Source: an uncultured bacterium (GTDB taxonomy: Bacteria > Actinomycetota > Coriobacteriia > Coriobacteriales > Coriobacteriaceae). Taken from it: a DNA stretch of 64,000 nt. Numbering within the stretch: the first letter of the stretch is position 1; each line of letters starts with the position of its first letter. Location of the stretch: the NCBI GenBank assembly GCA_905214105.1, contig CAJMKK010000003.1:155364-219363 (forward strand), written 5' to 3'. Both the position numbers and the translations under genes were made by a program. This document shows positions 61,868 through 64,000 of the stretch, piece after piece. Under the pieces are notes generated by a model. It worked only from the letters and a program-made list of their open reading frames with translations, made no database searches and was not told the DNA's origin.

Positions 61868-63658
61868 ATGCCTATGACAGACGAGCTGGACCCCCAGACT
61901 CAGCAGCATATTGATCATTCCGCAGACGCCATCGACGGCTGCGACACTCCTACCTGCGCCGATGCGCCCGCGAATGTATCAGCCGATGCATCCGACGAAG
62001 ATGTGCACGCCACCGCAGATAAGGCTACAGACGCAGATGATACTGTCGAGCAAGGCGAAGGCGAGCAGTCGGAACCGGGTGGCGCCGAGCCCGATGCGAA
62101 GCCCGCGGTACAGGCAGCGGGCCCCATCGAGGTGTCTTCGGAAGAAGAGCTCGACGCCGTCATGGACTCCATGATGGATGCCGTCAAAGCGATGAAAGAC
62201 GCCGTGGCCGACGCCGACGTGGATGTCGAGGAAGAGGAGGCCGCCGAGGCCGCCTCGACCTTTGTGCCCGGCGAGACCCCCGTTGCCGATCAAGGCAGCA
62301 CCATGCCCTCGTTCCTGCAGCTCGAGCACCCCACAATTGGCGCCGACGCGGTCGATCCGCACGCAGCAGGCTTTTCTGTGGTCGAGGGCGGTACCGGCAA
62401 TATCGCCGCGCCGCAGGCTGCCGATGCGGATGCTGCCGACACCGCTCGTCCGACCGCCCCGCATTCCCCCGCCGCGAGCCGCGATCTGGGGACCGCTGTC
62501 TCGAACACTGCGAACGCCGTGGGCGCCTTTATCGCCCAGGGCGCCTCGGCCATGCGTGAGATGAACGCCGCGAAAAAGGCACTTGCCGACGCCCGCGCCC
62601 ACTTGGCCGAACTCGAGCAGCGCATTGCCGATCAGGCCGAGGAACTCGAGACGCGCCAGGATATCGCAGGCCGCTACGACCAGATCGTCGCCGACCAGCG
62701 CCAGGCGATTGCCACGGCCCAAAAGACTGCAGCGGCCGCTGAGATTGACCGTGATGCCCACGCCGCCAAGGCGACAGAGCTCAAGGGCCAGCTCGAACAA
62801 ATGAAGACAGAGGATGACGCGACTGAACTCCGCTTGAAGGCCGCGCTCGACGCCGCAGAGGCCCGCGAGGCGAGCTCGCGCGAGACCGGCAACCGCCTCG
62901 TTCGACGTCTTGAGGATTCCAAGCGCATCCGCGACAAGGTGAAGGCCGAGCGAGACGCCGGCATTGCGGCCGCACAACAAACCGTCGACGCCACGCGCGC
63001 CCAGCTCGAGACGCTGCGTCATGAGTATGCCGAGCTGCAACGCAATCCCTCGGCAAATCCCGCCAACTATACGGTGCGCACCAGCGAGCTCTCGATGCAG
63101 ATCTCCGACACGGCAGATGCCCTGCGTAAAGCCGAAGAAGATGTCCCGCGCATCACCGCCGACCTTGAGCACTCGCTTGCCGCAGCCGAGCAGGCCGTCG
63201 AACAGGCTCAAGCCCCTATCACCGACGCAAAACGCGCGCACCAAGCCGTGACGACCGAAGCCGATGCCGCGCGCGACGAGCTGCAGACGGCGAAGACTGC
63301 CGCCGCGACTCGTCAGCGCGAACTGCGCGAGAAGATCACTGCCGAGGACAAGGCACGCCGCGACCAGGAGCAGACCATCGCCAATGCCCAAGCAGATGCC
63401 GCACATGCGCAGTCGATCGTCGAACAGGCGACCGAGGTGCACGACCATCCAGAGATTACCGAGTCGCTCGCGGGGTCCCTGGCCCGCGATAAGACCGAAC
63501 ACGCCGAAACCGAGCACGAAGTGGCTCAGCTCGAAGCTACCGAGGACGACGTGCGCGAGCGCACCCGTGACTCACGCGTCAAATTCACCGGCGCCATCGT
63601 CTGCATTGTCGCCGTAGTCCTCGCGATCGTCCTCATCTGGCTGTTCGCGAGCAAGTAG
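61868..63658 (+). CDS. Acidic coiled-coil protein with C-terminal membrane anchor
   Basis: 596-aa protein of no named family. Residues 1 to about 190 are acidic and low-complexity (Ala, Asp, Glu, Pro). Residues 230-560 form a long Ala/Glu/Gln/Arg coiled coil. The last 25 residues are a single hydrophobic helix (FTGAIVCIVAVVLAIVLIWLF) ending in ASK, giving a tail-anchored topology with the bulk in the cytosol. A structural or envelope-organising role is possible. GAGGAG lies just before; ATG 61868 or 61874 is the start. Confidence 0.7.
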   Translation: MPMTDELDPQTQQHIDHSADAIDGCDTPTCADAPANVSADASDEDVHATADKATDADDTVEQGEGEQSEPGGAEPDAKPAVQAAGPIEVSSEEELDAVMDSMMDAVKAMKDAVADADVDVEEEEAAEAASTFVPGETPVADQGSTMPSFLQLEHPTIGADAVDPHAAGFSVVEGGTGNIAAPQAADADAADTARPTAPHSPAASRDLGTAVSNTANAVGAFIAQGASAMREMNAAKKALADARAHLAELEQRIADQAEELETRQDIAGRYDQIVADQRQAIATAQKTAAAAEIDRDAHAAKATELKGQLEQMKTEDDATELRLKAALDAAEAREASSRETGNRLVRRLEDSKRIRDKVKAERDAGIAAAQQTVDATRAQLETLRHEYAELQRNPSANPANYTVRTSELSMQISDTADALRKAEEDVPRITADLEHSLAAAEQAVEQAQAPITDAKRAHQAVTTEADAARDELQTAKTAAATRQRELREKITAEDKARRDQEQTIANAQADAAHAQSIVEQATEVHDHPEITESLAGSLARDKTEHAETEHEVAQLEATEDDVRERTRDSRVKFTGAIVCIVAVVLAIVLIWLFASK

Positions 63659-63659
63659 T

Positions 63660-63925
63660 CATTGGGGACGTTCTTAAACGACTAGTCAAACAAGAACGTC
63701 CCCAACGACTAGTCCAAGGAGTGTCCCCAAGTGCCGGCACAAAAGGAACGTCCCCAACTGCCAGAAGGAACGTCCCCAGGTGCCAATCAAATGGCGAGAG
63801 TGGATAATCTCCCACTTTGAGCCCGCAGACGGGCCAAAAACGGGAGATTATCCACTCTCATTCCACAGGTACTCATTTAAGTACGTCCCCAATGAGTGTC
63901 CCAAACGACTAGTCCGAACCAAGGC
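63660..63925. repeat. Dense palindromic repeat block
   Basis: Copies of TTGGGGACGTTCTTAAACGA, CGACTAGT, GAACGTCCCCAA and GTGCCGGCAC, then a perfect 18-base inverted repeat 63796-63813/63842-63859 (GAGAGTGGATAATCTCCC), and more GTCCCCAA words. No coding region from 63659 to 64000 was recognised. Confidence 0.65.
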
Positions 63926-64000
63926 AACGTCGATGTCTTGGCAATGTCAGACACTATGACCCAATCCAGGGGCACGGAAACGACAGGAGCCCCCGCTCGT

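Noticed and set aside
61979..63517. 512-aa minus-strand ORF opposite the coiled-coil gene
   Set aside because: Gly/Leu-rich mirror of an Ala/Glu coiled coil; the plus-strand gene has a ribosome site and a clear architecture.
660..63925. CRISPR array
   Set aside because: Repeats are single palindromes at separate loci, not regularly spaced units with spacers, and no cas genes are present.

Overview
The window looks like a chromosome segment from a high-GC Actinobacterium of the class Coriobacteriia, most likely Collinsella or a close relative. This is an inference from the GC-rich codon use, the mix of gene families (ATP-type PEP carboxykinase, serC-serA with a DUF1015-like neighbour, AbiEi/DUF559-like orphans, DUF3800) and many short palindromic intergenic repeats. 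No rRNA, tRNA, CRISPR array, prophage or complete insertion sequence was seen.

Layout. 0.1-8.3 kb is housekeeping: MarR regulator, B3/B4-domain protein, pckA, a polysaccharide flippase-like protein, a metallophosphoesterase and a K+/H+ antiporter. 8.4-26.3 kb is a defence island. A DUF3800 gene sits between two copies of a two-hairpin RNA motif. Next to it is a complete minus-strand type 1 BREX operon, in transcription order brxA-brxB-brxC-pglX-pglZ-brxL, followed by two unrecognised genes. Two things set this BREX locus apart. First, pglX is divided into an 838-residue methyltransferase part and a 322-residue C-terminal part, with an AT-rich two-gene cassette (a 48-aa basic peptide and a 196-aa three-helix membrane protein) between the parts. 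Second, the predicted brxA start codon lies on a run of ten G residues, a candidate phase-variable switch.

26.4-38 kb holds serine biosynthesis (serC, serA), an M20 peptidase, a reduced DUF1015-like protein, tandem histidine phosphatases, a nitroreductase, small conserved genes, a His-rich metal exporter and an exonuclease. Two paralogous AbiEi/DUF559-like proteins lie at 29-30 kb and 38-40 kb; the second is flanked by direct repeats. 40.1-43.7 kb is a metal-resistance operon (ArsR-type sensor, stand-alone HMA protein, P-type ATPase) followed by a DtxR/MntR-type regulator. 43.7-53.7 kb holds a HAD phosphatase, an ABC-F protein, the pstSCAB phosphate transporter, a dipeptidase, another HAD phosphatase and a DegV protein.

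53.9-58.2 kb is a second small defence-type island: a 1003-aa TOTE-type primase-helicase and a YafQ/DinJ toxin-antitoxin pair. It lies between an intact LOG-family gene and a duplicate of that gene's last 42 codons, as expected of an insertion at the gene's 3' end. The window ends with tgt, an SDR oxidoreductase, a tail-anchored coiled-coil protein and dense palindromic repeats.
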